From Streptomyces chartreusis (GTDB lineage: Bacteria > Actinomycetota > Actinomycetes > Streptomycetales > Streptomycetaceae): DNA of 64,000 bases. The stretch is taken from positions 1,798,001 to 1,862,000 of the forward strand of contig NZ_CP023689.1 in NCBI RefSeq assembly GCF_008704715.1. The letters run 5' to 3'. Each line of letters starts with the position of its first letter. Position 1 is the stretch's first letter. Below are positions 28,837-36,886 of this stretch, one piece after another. The notes beneath the pieces were generated by a model, which saw only the letters and a program-made list of their open reading frames with translations, had not been told where the DNA came from and made no database searches. The translations under genes were made by a program, and so were the position numbers.

Positions 28837-30282
28837 TCAGCCGAGACCGGCGAGTTGGAGCAGGAGTGACTTCACGTCGGTGGCCGCGACACGGTCGCCG
28901 ACAGCGCGGGGGGTGGAGCAGATGAGGAGCGGACCGTCGTCGTCGCTCGCGGGAAGGCGGCCGTGGCTGCCGCGAATAGGTGACGGATCCAGGGGCACGA
29001 CCGCCATGCGGTAGCGCATGCCGAGTTTCTTGCGGGCGAGCGCGGTCGCGGCCTTGACCTTGACGTAGGGGTCGAGGGGATCCATGAAGAGTTCGACCGG
29101 GTCGTAGCCGGGTTTGCGGTGGATCTCGACCAGTCGCGCGAAGTCGGGCGCGCGGGCGTCGTCGAGCCAGTAGTAGTACGTGAACCAGGCGTCCGGCTCC
29201 GCCACGGCGACGAGTTCGCCGGAGCGCGGATGGTCGAGATGGTGGGCCTTCTTGCCCTCGTCGTCGAGGAGTTGCTCGATGCCGGGCAGTCCGTCGAGCG
29301 CTTCCCTGGTCGCGTCGAGGTCTTCCGGCCGGCGTACGTAGACGTGGGCGATCTGGTGGTCGGCGACGGCGAAGGCGCGTGACGCCATCGGGTCGAGGTA
29401 CTCCATGCCGTCCTGGGTGTGCACTTCCAGCAGTCCGGCGCGCCGCAGGGCCCGGTTGATGTCGACCGGTCGGTCCGCGCGGGTGATGCCGTACTCGGAG
29501 AGCGCCACCACGGTACGTCCCTCTGCCCGCGCGTCGCCCAGGAGCGGGGCCATGGCCGCGTCGAGGTCGGCGGCGGCCTTCAGTGAGCGCGGGTCGTCGG
29601 GGCCGAAGCGCTGCAGGTCGTAGTCGAGATGCGGGAGGTAGCAGAGCGTCAGATCGGGGTGGCGGGTGCGGATGATGTGCCGGGTGGCGTCGATGATCCA
29701 GCGACTGGAGACGAGGTCCGCGCCGGGGCCCCAGAAGTGGAAGAGCGGGAAGGTGCCCAGTTCCTCGGTGAGTTCGTCGTGCAGGGCGGGCGGCCGGGTG
29801 TAGCAGTCGGGTTCCTTGCGGCCGTCGGAGTAGTAGATGGGACGGGGGGTGACGGTGATGTCGGTGTCGGCGCCCATGGCGTACCACCAGCAGATGTTGG
29901 CGACGGTGTAGCCGGGGTGGGCGCGTCGGGCGGCGTCCCAGAGTTTGTCGCCGGTGACCAGACCGTTGTGCTGGCGCCACAGGAGTACGTCGCCGAGGTC
30001 GCGGAAGTACCAGCCGTTGCCGACGATGCCGTGCTCCGACGGGTGGGTGCCGGTGAGGAACGTGGACTGGGCGGCACAGGTGACGGCGGGCAGGACGGTG
30101 CCGAGGGACGCCTGTGAGCCGGACTGGGCGAGCGTCTTGAGGTGGGGCATGTGGTCGAGGAGACGGGGGGTGAGGCCGACGACGTCCAGGACGAGGAGGG
30201 GGGTGGGCCGGCCGGTGGCGGTGGCGTCCGTGCCGGTTGCGCGGTGGGTCGCCGGGGCTGCCGGTTCTGGTGGCTCGGTCAT
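28837..30282 (-). CDS. eboF: Alkaline-phosphatase-superfamily phosphodiesterase (EboF-like)
   Basis: A 481-residue type I phosphodiesterase/nucleotide pyrophosphatase fold. Metal and nucleophile regions: LLVLDVVGLTPRLLDHMP, the nucleophile region TVLPAVTCAAQSTFLTGTHP (Thr) with SEHGIVGNGWYF, and later TVVALSEYG and LPHLDYDLQRFG. No signal peptide, so cytosolic. It overlaps eboE by 4 bp (ATGA). The same phosphodiesterase/TIM-barrel/TatD/EboA/UbiA set is the ebo cluster known from cyanobacteria and algae plastids. Confidence 0.82.
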   Translation of the reverse strand: MTEPPEPAAPATHRATGTDATATGRPTPLLVLDVVGLTPRLLDHMPHLKTLAQSGSQASLGTVLPAVTCAAQSTFLTGTHPSEHGIVGNGWYFRDLGDVLLWRQHNGLVTGDKLWDAARRAHPGYTVANICWWYAMGADTDITVTPRPIYYSDGRKEPDCYTRPPALHDELTEELGTFPLFHFWGPGADLVSSRWIIDATRHIIRTRHPDLTLCYLPHLDYDLQRFGPDDPRSLKAAADLDAAMAPLLGDARAEGRTVVALSEYGITRADRPVDINRALRRAGLLEVHTQDGMEYLDPMASRAFAVADHQIAHVYVRRPEDLDATREALDGLPGIEQLLDDEGKKAHHLDHPRSGELVAVAEPDAWFTYYYWLDDARAPDFARLVEIHRKPGYDPVELFMDPLDPYVKVKAATALARKKLGMRYRMAVVPLDPSPIRGSHGRLPASDDDGPLLICSTPRAVGDRVAATDVKSLLLQLAGLG

Positions 30283-31448
30283 GGCAGCTCCTTGAGGCCG
30301 AGGTCGGTCAACAGGTCACGGGCGAGGGTGAGTTCGGCGGCGATGCCCTCGGTGAGCTGGCTTCGGGCGCGGGGGCGCAACTCGGCCGGGAGGGCCTGCC
30401 AGGTGTAGGTCTCGACCTCGAGGTGGCGGGTGAGCGGGTGCGGGCCGCCGACGAGGCGGACCAGGGCGCTCTTGAGGACGTCGAGCGTGGAGGTGAGGGG
30501 TGCGGCGGGGGCCGCGTGGAGCGGGACATGGAAGTGGGCGCGCCACGGGGAGGCGTCGGGGAGTGCCTCGCCGTCGAGGGCCTGGCCGAGGTCGTCGGTG
30601 CCGCGCAGGCCGGCGGCGGTGGCGGTGCGGGTCTGGTGCAGGAAGCGGGGTTCGTCGAAGGCGGCGAGGGCCTCGCGGACCTCGGGGAGGTGCGGGTGCT
30701 CGGCGTGCAGTGCGGCCGACAGCTGGGATTTGACGACGGGGACGCGGGCTTCGGTGAGTGCGTCCAGCGCGGGCAGCGGATCTTCGAAGGAGGTGGCGAG
30801 GTGACAGGTGTCGACACAGATGCCGATGCGGTCGTGTCCGATCGCGGCGAGCGGGGCGAGGGCGTCGCCGGTGGTCTCGACGATGCAGCCGGGCTCGGGT
30901 TCGAGGCCGACGCGGATGTCGCGGCCGGTCAACTCCGCGAGGGCGTCGAGGCGTTCGGCGAGGGTGCGAAGGGCGACGCGGGCCGTCTCTGCCCTGTGGT
31001 CGTCGTAGGCGGTGCGCCAGGCGAGGGGAAGGGTGGAGATGCTGCCCTCGGTGACGTCGTCGGGGAGGAGACCGGCGAGGACCCTGGCCAGGGCGGTGGT
31101 GTGTTCCAGGCGTTCGGGGTCGGCCCAGTCCGGCTTGTAGACGCGGTACTTGACCTCTTCGGCGCCGAACCCTTCGTACGGGAAGCCGTTGAGGGTGACG
31201 ACCTCGAGGCCGCGCCTGTCGAGTTCGGTGCGCAGGCCGCGCAGGGCGGACGGGTCGGTGACGAGGGCGTGCGCGGCGTCCTTGGCGAGCCACAGGCCGA
31301 TGCCGAGACGGTCTCGGCCGAGCCGTCGGCGGACGGGCTCGCAGTGGTCACGGAGTTGGGCGAGGACGCCGTCGAGGGTCTCGGCCGGGTGCACGTTGGT
31401 GCAGTAGGCGAGGTGGACGGTGGAGCCGTCGGGATGGCGGAAGCGCAT
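30279..31448 (-). CDS. eboE: EboE-like metabolite-traffic TIM barrel
   Basis: A 389-residue xylose-isomerase-like TIM barrel. It opens with HLAYCTNVHPAETLDGV and has FPYEGFGAEEVKYRVYKPDW, GLEPEPGCIVETT and GICVDTCHLATSFE, typical of EboE. The family is needed for export of scytonemin precursors in Nostoc, though its reaction is unknown. It starts 3 bp after the stop of the TatD gene and overlaps the phosphodiesterase start (ATGA), so translation is tightly coupled. Confidence 0.88.
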   Translation of the reverse strand: MRFRHPDGSTVHLAYCTNVHPAETLDGVLAQLRDHCEPVRRRLGRDRLGIGLWLAKDAAHALVTDPSALRGLRTELDRRGLEVVTLNGFPYEGFGAEEVKYRVYKPDWADPERLEHTTALARVLAGLLPDDVTEGSISTLPLAWRTAYDDHRAETARVALRTLAERLDALAELTGRDIRVGLEPEPGCIVETTGDALAPLAAIGHDRIGICVDTCHLATSFEDPLPALDALTEARVPVVKSQLSAALHAEHPHLPEVREALAAFDEPRFLHQTRTATAAGLRGTDDLGQALDGEALPDASPWRAHFHVPLHAAPAAPLTSTLDVLKSALVRLVGGPHPLTRHLEVETYTWQALPAELRPRARSQLTEGIAAELTLARDLLTDLGLKELP

Positions 31449-31451
31449 GGC

Positions 31452-32372
31452 TCACGCTCCCGGGGCCGGGGCGGCGGGGTCGTCCCCCTGTCCCGGTGCT
31501 CTGCCCGGCCCTTCGTCGGGGTCCTTCGGGGCGCCGCGGAGTATGGAGTTGCCCTCGTGGGTCGCGTCCGGTGCGGCGACGTCGAGGTCGAGGCGGCCGC
31601 TGAGTCCGTAGAAGGCGACGGGGTTGCGCCACAGCACCCGGTCGACGTCGTCCTCGTCGAAGCCTTCCGCGAGCATCAGGTCGGCGACCTTGCGGGTCTT
31701 CAGGGGGTCGCTCCTGCCCCAGTCGGCGGCGGAGTTCACGAGCACCTGCTCGGGCCCGTACTCGCGCAGGATCGCGACCATCCGTTCCTCGTCCATCTTG
31801 GTGTCGGGATAGACGGAGAAGCCGAGCCAGCAGCCGCTGTCCTTGGCCTCCTTGACGGTGGTCTCGTTGAGGTGGTCGACCAGGACGTGGTCCGCGGGCA
31901 GGGCCGACTCCCGGACGACGTCGAGGGTGCGGCGCAGACCCGCCAGCTTGTCGCGGTGCGGGGTGTGGACCAGCGCCGGCAACTCGTGTGCGGCGGCGAG
32001 CTGGAGCTGGGTGGCGAGGGCGGTGTCCTCGGCGGGGGTCATCGAGTCGTAGCCGATCTCACCGACGGCGACGACCTGGTCCTTGACGAGATAGCGGGGC
32101 AGTTCGTCGAGGACGGGGGCGCAGCGCGGGTCGTTCGCCTCCTTGGGGTTGAGGGCGAGCGTGCAGTGGTGGGCGACGCCGTGCTGCGCGGCGCGGAAGG
32201 GCTCCCAGCCGAGGAGGGAGTCGAAGTAGTCGAGGAAGGAGGCGGGAGAGGTGCGGGGCTGGCCGAGCCAGAAGGAGGGCTCGACGACGGCACGGACGCC
32301 GGCGGCGTACATCGCCTCGTAGTCGTCGGTGGTGCGCGACGTCATGTGGATGTGGGGGTCGAAGAGGCGCAT
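31452..32372 (-). CDS. eboB: TatD-family metal-dependent hydrolase (EboB-like)
   Basis: A 306-residue amidohydrolase-fold protein. The N-terminal metal site DPHIHM, later VGEIGYDSM, HTPHRDK, VDHLNE and NSAADWG fit the TatD family. The last 40 residues are a Pro/Gly/Asp-rich tail of low complexity. The ATG overlaps the EboA stop (TGATG) and has AAGGAG 5 bases upstream. TatD proteins are metal-dependent phosphoesterases or nucleases; within ebo clusters the substrate is not known. Confidence 0.85.
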   Translation of the reverse strand: MRLFDPHIHMTSRTTDDYEAMYAAGVRAVVEPSFWLGQPRTSPASFLDYFDSLLGWEPFRAAQHGVAHHCTLALNPKEANDPRCAPVLDELPRYLVKDQVVAVGEIGYDSMTPAEDTALATQLQLAAAHELPALVHTPHRDKLAGLRRTLDVVRESALPADHVLVDHLNETTVKEAKDSGCWLGFSVYPDTKMDEERMVAILREYGPEQVLVNSAADWGRSDPLKTRKVADLMLAEGFDEDDVDRVLWRNPVAFYGLSGRLDLDVAAPDATHEGNSILRGAPKDPDEGPGRAPGQGDDPAAPAPGA

Positions 32373-33226
32373 CAGGACTCCTTGCCGTCGGTGCCGCGGC
32401 CGCCGCGCTGGGCGGCGGGCGCGGGTGGGGTGGCCGTGGGGTCGGTCAAGGTCAGGACGCGGTACAGGTCTTCGGGCACGGGGCGGCCCGCGGCGGTGCG
32501 TTCGGCGGCGTAGTCGCCGAGCATGCGGGCGAGTTCGGTGTCCCGGTGGGCGCGGCGGTCCAGGTCGGCGACCGTCTCGACGTGGACGCCGGTGAACAGG
32601 CACTTCAGGACTGCGTGCCGCCACTGGTGGGAGTCGAGATGCCGGGCGGCGTACGGGCCGACGGCGGCGGCGAGGAGCCGGGTGTCGTTGGTGCGCAGGG
32701 CGTCCTCGACGAGCGGGAGGGCCTGCGGGCCGGGGACGAGGTGGGGCAGTGCTTGCAGGACGGCGCGGCGTTCGGCTCCGGTGCCCTGGAAGTAGACCCG
32801 GCTGAGGGCGTCCGTGTCGGCGCGAGCCGCGTGCAGGATGAGGACGCGGGCGGCGTCGGCGTGGTCCGGGCCGCAGCGCCGGCCGGCCTCGGCGATGCGG
32901 AGCTCCCATACGGAGATGGGGCCGTGGGTGCCGGGGTTGGCGGCGGCCTCGTCCAGGGCTCGGTGGAGCCAGGCGCGGGCGGCCGTGTGGAGGCGGGCGG
33001 CGAGGTGGGCGCGTAGTTCGGTGGGCGGGGTGAGGGCGAGGGGTTTGCCGTCCTCGAGGTCTGCCGGGTGGGGGGCATCTGGCTGGGGTTTGGTGTCCGC
33101 CTGTCTCTCGGTAGGCAGGGGGCTCTCGGTGGGCGAGTGGCCCTCGGTGGGTGCGTGGCCCTCGGTGGGCGGGGGGCTTTCGGTGTCCGCGTCCGGGGTG
33201 GCCGGGCTGGTGCGGGGGTGGGTCAT
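32372..33226 (-). CDS. eboA: EboA domain protein
   Basis: A 284-residue helical protein of the EboA family. The signature lies near the C-terminus: AARHLDSHQWRHAVLKCLF, GVHVETVADLDRRA and ARMLGDYAAERTAAGRP. No enzymatic motif is known. Residues 15-45 are a six-residue repeat (PTEGHA, PTEGHS, PTESPL) encoded by 18-bp DNA repeats around 33118-33185, probably disordered. It overlaps the upstream TIM-barrel gene by 4 bp (ATGA) and the TatD start by 1 bp. Confidence 0.87.
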   Translation of the reverse strand: MTHPRTSPATPDADTESPPPTEGHAPTEGHSPTESPLPTERQADTKPQPDAPHPADLEDGKPLALTPPTELRAHLAARLHTAARAWLHRALDEAAANPGTHGPISVWELRIAEAGRRCGPDHADAARVLILHAARADTDALSRVYFQGTGAERRAVLQALPHLVPGPQALPLVEDALRTNDTRLLAAAVGPYAARHLDSHQWRHAVLKCLFTGVHVETVADLDRRAHRDTELARMLGDYAAERTAAGRPVPEDLYRVLTLTDPTATPPAPAAQRGGRGTDGKES

Positions 33227-34260
33227 GAGGTGCTCCCTTCGGGGATGGCGGAGGGATCGCCATGGGGTGGGACGAGTACGGGTGTTCTGGCGGCCGCGGC
33301 CTCGGCGTTGCGGAGGAACGGGAGGGAGTGTTCGGCGAAATGGGGGCCCGCGTGGGAGTGGCGGGGCAGTTCGACGACGGTGAGGCCTCGGTAGCCGGTG
33401 GCGGCGAGGGCGGCGAGCACGGGTGGGAAGTCGATCTCGCCGTCGCCGAAGGGGAGGTGTTCATGGATGCCGCGGCGCATGTCCTCGATCTGGACGTGGC
33501 GCAGATACGGGGCGGCGGCTCGGATGCAGTCGGCCGGGGACAGGGGTTCGAGGCACTGGCAGTGACCGATGTCGAGGGTGAGCCCGAGGTGTTCCGGGTC
33601 GCCGAGTGTGCGGCGGAGCCGGTCGAAGTCGGCGAGGGTGGCGAGGAGGTGACCGGGTTCGGGTTCGACGGCGAGGGGGACGCCGGCGGTGGTGGCCGCC
33701 TCCAGGACCGGGGTGAGCGCGTCGGTCAGGCGGTGCCAGGCGGTCGTCGGGTCCGTTCCAGGCGGGGTGATGCCGCTGAAGCAGTGCACGGCGTGGGCTC
33801 CGAGGTCGGCGGCCACGCGTACGGCACGGAGCAGCAGGTCGACGCGGCGGGCCCGGTCCTCCGGGTCGGGGTCCAGCAGGGAGGGGCCGTGCTTGCGGCG
33901 CGGGTCGAGCACATAGCGGGCGCCCGTCTCCACCGTGACCTCCAGACCTAGCGCGTCCAGCCGCTTGGCGAGGCGGTGGGTGCGCGCGGCCAGGTCCGCG
34001 GCGAGCGGGTCGAGATGCATGTGGTCGAGGGTCAGGCCGAGGCCGTCGTAGCCGAGGTCGGCGAGCAGGGCGAGGGCGTCGTCGAGGCGGAGATCGGCGA
34101 GGCCGTTGGTGCCGTAGCCGAAGCGGAGGGGGGTCACGGCGGGTGCGTCGGCGACCGGGGCGGTAGCGGGTTCGGCGCTGGGACCGCTGTCGGTGCCGTG
34201 AAGGTCGCCGTCGGCTCGCGGGGCGGCGAAGTGCCGCGGGGCGGGCGTCTTCGGGGTCAC
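33223..34260 (-). CDS. Sugar phosphate isomerase/epimerase-like TIM barrel of the ebo cluster
   Basis: A 345-residue AP_endonuc_2-type TIM barrel with FGYGTNGLADLRLDDALALL, VTVETGARYVLDPRRKHGPS, PLAVEPEPGH, LTLDIGHCQCLEP and VQIEDMRRGIHEHLPFGDG, so metal ligands are present. It is an extra member, distinct from EboE. The GTG at 34260 is the likely start: it overlaps the stop of micro-ORF 3 (GTGA) and has GGAAGG 10 bases upstream. A longer frame from 34347 exists, but it would run through the repeats in a different phase. Confidence 0.82.
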   Translation of the reverse strand: MTPKTPAPRHFAAPRADGDLHGTDSGPSAEPATAPVADAPAVTPLRFGYGTNGLADLRLDDALALLADLGYDGLGLTLDHMHLDPLAADLAARTHRLAKRLDALGLEVTVETGARYVLDPRRKHGPSLLDPDPEDRARRVDLLLRAVRVAADLGAHAVHCFSGITPPGTDPTTAWHRLTDALTPVLEAATTAGVPLAVEPEPGHLLATLADFDRLRRTLGDPEHLGLTLDIGHCQCLEPLSPADCIRAAAPYLRHVQIEDMRRGIHEHLPFGDGEIDFPPVLAALAATGYRGLTVVELPRHSHAGPHFAEHSLPFLRNAEAAAARTPVLVPPHGDPSAIPEGSTS

Positions 34261-34340
34261 TTGACGCCCACCTTCCTGTCGCCGTCGCCTCGCGAGGCCG
34301 CCTCGGCGGAGGAACGCGGGACAGTCGTGGTGCGGCTCAT
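34257..34340 (-). CDS. Micro-ORF 3 of the 80-bp repeat array (27 aa)
   Basis: A 27-codon frame starting MSRTTTVP and ending SRGDGDRKVGVK. Its ATG overlaps the stop of micro-ORF 2, and its TGA overlaps the GTG of the TIM-barrel gene. The site GACAGGAAGGTG at its 3' end serves as the ribosome site for that gene. It may be a real small protein, or serve only to carry ribosomes from EboC to the next gene. Nothing similar is known to me. Confidence 0.5.
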   Translation of the reverse strand: MSRTTTVPRSSAEAASRGDGDRKVGVK

Positions 34341-34420
34341 ATGCCACTCACCTTCCTGCCGCCGTCGCCTCGCGAGGCCACCTCCGCGCAGAGACACGGG
34401 ACAGTCGTCGTGCGGCTCAT
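34337..34420 (-). CDS. Micro-ORF 2 of the 80-bp repeat array (27 aa)
   Basis: A 27-codon frame starting MSRTTTVPCLCAEV and ending SRGDGGRKVSGI. It starts in the stop codon of micro-ORF 1 and ends in the start codon of micro-ORF 3 (ATGA each time). GCAGGAAGG at its end acts as the Shine-Dalgarno site for the next unit. It is the only copy with two Cys residues. Confidence 0.5.
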   Translation of the reverse strand: MSRTTTVPCLCAEVASRGDGGRKVSGI

Positions 34421-34500
34421 ACGCCACTCACCTTCCTGTCGCCGTCACCTCGCGAGGCCACCCCGGTGGAGTGCCCCGGCAGGGTCGTCGTCCGGCTCAT
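34417..34500 (-). CDS. Micro-ORF 1 of the 80-bp repeat array (27 aa)
   Basis: A 27-codon frame starting MSRTTTLPGHSTGV and ending SRGDGDRKVSGV. Its ATG (34500-34498) overlaps the TGA of the EboC gene (34499-34497). GACAGGAAGG near its end lies 9 bases before the next ATG. The end, RKVSGV, resembles the EboC end, GRKVSVT, so the array may have grown by copying the EboC 3' junction. Confidence 0.5.
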   Translation of the reverse strand: MSRTTTLPGHSTGVASRGDGDRKVSGV

Positions 34501-35549
34501 GTCACGCTCACCTTTCTTCCGAACCGTCGGCCGAGCGGGGCGAGTCCTGCGATGAGCAGGGCGGTGAGGCCGGCTCCGGAGCGGGTGGACAGTGCGGCCT
34601 GGAGCGGGATCGTGGCGCGGATGCCGCCGCCGACGGCTCGTTGGGTGAGCGGAGGAGACGGGTTGAGGGTGGCGTGGAAGTAGGGGCGGGCGGCGGTCGC
34701 GGCGTAGGTGGTGGCCAGGGCCGTGGTCAGGGCTCGGCCCGGCGACCAGGCGGAGTCGGCAGACCGCGGTGGGGTGATCCGCCGGGCGTGGGCGGGCCCA
34801 GGTAGTTCAGGGCCGGCGGCCGCGGGTTCGGCAATGGCGGGCAGGGAGCCCGACATGACCGACCGGCGGCTGGGGACGGTCGCCACCCCGTCGGCATCGC
34901 CCGGTCCCGCGGCCGAGGGGCGGACCGACGGGACGCCGGTCGGGCGGTGGGCCAGGAGGCGGCTCAGCAGGGCCGTCGTCGTCAGGGCCGCGAGCGGTGC
35001 CAGGGGGGAACCGCCCTTCGTCTCCTGGCGGGACACCACGGTGACCGCGAGGGTGTGGGTGCCGAGCAGGGCGGCGGACGGGAGTGCCGCGCGGGTGCGG
35101 CCCGTTGTGGCCGCGGCGCCGAGGACGAGGTCCAGGGCACGGGCCGTGGCCATGGCGGCGGGGCCGCACGGGGTGTGCTTGAGGGCGAGGTCGTAGGCCC
35201 ACACGGTGGCCGCGAGGGGCGCGGCGACGGTGAGAGCGGGGCGGCCGGCGCGAGCGGCGAGGGCCAGGCCTGCACCGGTCAGGGCGCAGGCCGCGGTGAA
35301 GGCGGCTGCGGGGTGGACGCGGCCGGACGGGAGGGGGCGGTGGGGGCGTTCGGCGGCGTCCTCCGCGCGGTCCGCCCAGTCGTTGAGGGCCATGCCGGCC
35401 TCGTAGAGACAGAGGGAGGAGCCAATGGCGAGCAGAGTCCGGGAGTTGGGCCGGGCCCCGACAGCGGCGGCGCCACTGAGTGCGTCGCCGGGGACGGTGA
35501 ACAGGGCGGGCAGCCGGAGCAGTTCGGCCCAGGCACGGCTACGGCTCAC
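34497..35549 (-). CDS. eboC: UbiA-superfamily prenyltransferase (EboC-like)
   Basis: A 350-residue integral membrane prenyltransferase with roughly eight hydrophobic segments. The first Asp-rich motif is LNDWADRAEDAAERPHRPLP; a second, less typical one is in YDLALKHTPCGPAAMATARA, as in other EboC proteins. Residues 205-260 form an unusual hydrophilic Pro/Ser-rich insertion. The GTG at 35549 overlaps the inositol synthase stop (GTGA) and has GGGGAG 5 bases upstream. The donor is a polyprenyl diphosphate; the acceptor is unknown. Confidence 0.85.
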   Translation of the reverse strand: MSRSRAWAELLRLPALFTVPGDALSGAAAVGARPNSRTLLAIGSSLCLYEAGMALNDWADRAEDAAERPHRPLPSGRVHPAAAFTAACALTGAGLALAARAGRPALTVAAPLAATVWAYDLALKHTPCGPAAMATARALDLVLGAAATTGRTRAALPSAALLGTHTLAVTVVSRQETKGGSPLAPLAALTTTALLSRLLAHRPTGVPSVRPSAAGPGDADGVATVPSRRSVMSGSLPAIAEPAAAGPELPGPAHARRITPPRSADSAWSPGRALTTALATTYAATAARPYFHATLNPSPPLTQRAVGGGIRATIPLQAALSTRSGAGLTALLIAGLAPLGRRFGRKVSVT

Positions 35550-36802
35550 GGGCGCTCCCCCGCAGCGGGCTCGCACGGATCGGCGCCCTGGCCGGCGCGC
35601 TCCTCCTGAGCCGCAGCCGCCTCCCGATGCCCGTCACCCTCACCCCCAACCTCGACCCCCCGCGCATCAGGGTCACCCCCCACCCGCCGGAGCCGAACCC
35701 CCAACCCCACCAGCTCCCCGTACTGCTCACCCAAGCTCGCCGGGCCCTCCCCCACCGGGTCCTTGAAGTAGAAGCCCAGTTCGGAGAGGGGGCCCGTGAG
35801 GCCGGTCTCGTGGGCTCGGGCGGTGAGGCGGGCCAGGTCCAGTACCAGGGGGGCCGCGAGGGCCGAGTCGCAGCCCTGCCAGATGGTCTGGAGGATCATG
35901 CGGGTGCCGAGGAAGCCGTCGAAGGCGATGTGGTCCCAGGCGGTCTTCCAGTCGCCGAGGGCCGGGACGTCGTCGATGTGGACCTCGCCCTCGGGGACGG
36001 TGCCGAGGGTGTCGGCGAGGACGCGTTCCTTGCCGGCGTTCTTCGCCGCCGCCGCGGCCGGGTCGGCGAGGGCCGCGCCGTCTCCGCCGCCGAGCAGATT
36101 CGTGCCGGACCAGGCCCGCACGTTCAGCGCCCGCTGCGCGAACATCGGGCCCAGGACGGCCCGCAGCAGCGTCTGTCCGGTCTTGCCGTCCCGGCCGGCG
36201 TAAGGGAGCCCGCTCCGTTCGGCCTCGGCCGCGGCGACGGGGTGGTGCATGCCCTCGGAGGGCGTGAAGTTGACGTAGGAGCAGCCCGCGCGCAGCGCCG
36301 CCAGTGCGTACAGGGTGCTGGCGGGCAGCGGGGCGCCGGGCCCTGCGGACGCGGGTTCCGTCGAGGCGACGTTGACCACGACCGTCCGCTCCAGCTCATG
36401 GCGTCGCGCGAAGTCGCGTATGTCGTCGGCGAAGGCCGTGATCAGCTCGGCCTCGCTCCGGGTGTCCCCGGGCGTGGGGCCGCCGGGCCTGATCTCGCGG
36501 TCGGCAGCGGCGAGTTCCGCGGCGACGGCGGTGGCGACGCCCGGTGGGAGGACGCCGCCGGCGGTCAGGGTCTCGGCACGCTTGGGCAGGGGGCAGTCGA
36601 GGGTGTCGTGGCCGCCGAAGACGAAGTCGGACAGCGCGGGCAGGCCGCTGCCGGTGAACGCCGAGGTCTCGGTCACCATGCCGGTGGGCGGATGCAGCCC
36701 CGCCGTGATGGCGGCGCACCCCGTGACGACGGTGGTGGCGACGGAACCTCGGGCTCCGATCAGCCACACTCCCACACGCGGTCGGGAGAGGGACGCGGAC
36801 AT
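35546..36802 (-). CDS. Inositol-3-phosphate synthase family protein
   Basis: A 418-residue NAD-dependent cyclase that turns glucose 6-phosphate into a myo-inositol phosphate. Seen: the NAD-binding VGVWLIGARGSVATTVVTG, NFTPSEGMHHPV, GKTGQTLLRAVLGPMF, NLLGGGDGAAL and ERVLADTLG. The last 50 residues are low-complexity Gly/Glu/Ala and look dispensable. GGAGG lies 7 bases before the ATG. It heads the coupled ebo gene string, where other ebo clusters have the EboD sugar-phosphate cyclase. Confidence 0.88.
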   Translation of the reverse strand: MSASLSRPRVGVWLIGARGSVATTVVTGCAAITAGLHPPTGMVTETSAFTGSGLPALSDFVFGGHDTLDCPLPKRAETLTAGGVLPPGVATAVAAELAAADREIRPGGPTPGDTRSEAELITAFADDIRDFARRHELERTVVVNVASTEPASAGPGAPLPASTLYALAALRAGCSYVNFTPSEGMHHPVAAAEAERSGLPYAGRDGKTGQTLLRAVLGPMFAQRALNVRAWSGTNLLGGGDGAALADPAAAAAKNAGKERVLADTLGTVPEGEVHIDDVPALGDWKTAWDHIAFDGFLGTRMILQTIWQGCDSALAAPLVLDLARLTARAHETGLTGPLSELGFYFKDPVGEGPASLGEQYGELVGLGVRLRRVGGDPDARGVEVGGEGDGHREAAAAQEERAGQGADPCEPAAGERP

Positions 36803-36886
36803 GGGCAGCCTCCTGGTCGTGCGCGAGCCTCAAGGGGAGGGGTGGAGACGGCGGGCGGGGGTCCGGCGTCCCCCGCCCGCCGCCGT

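Larger units (their letters stand above)
34271..34510. repeat. Three tandem 80-bp units at the EboC/TIM-barrel junction
   Basis: Units start at 34271, 34351 and 34431 on the plus strand, with a partial fourth from 34511 in the EboC end. Each contains, on the minus strand, an ATG, the 12-bp palindrome GCCTCGCGAGGC (last base changed in unit 1) and a GGAAGG ribosome site. The middle 20 bp is most variable. The period is not a multiple of three, so each unit reads in a new frame. Confidence 0.9.

Noticed and set aside
30237..32513. A 758-codon open frame opposite eboE and eboB
   Set aside because: Gly/Glu/Val-rich antisense reading with no domain; eboE and eboB have conserved motifs.
33223..34347. 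Longer GTG start at 34347 for the TIM-barrel gene
   Set aside because: It would read through the repeat unit in a frame that gives Arg-rich sequence, and it lacks the coupled GTGA arrangement and the spacing of the GTG at 34260.
34271..34510. CRISPR array
   Set aside because: Only three 80-bp units without unique spacers; repeats run head to tail and encode frames.
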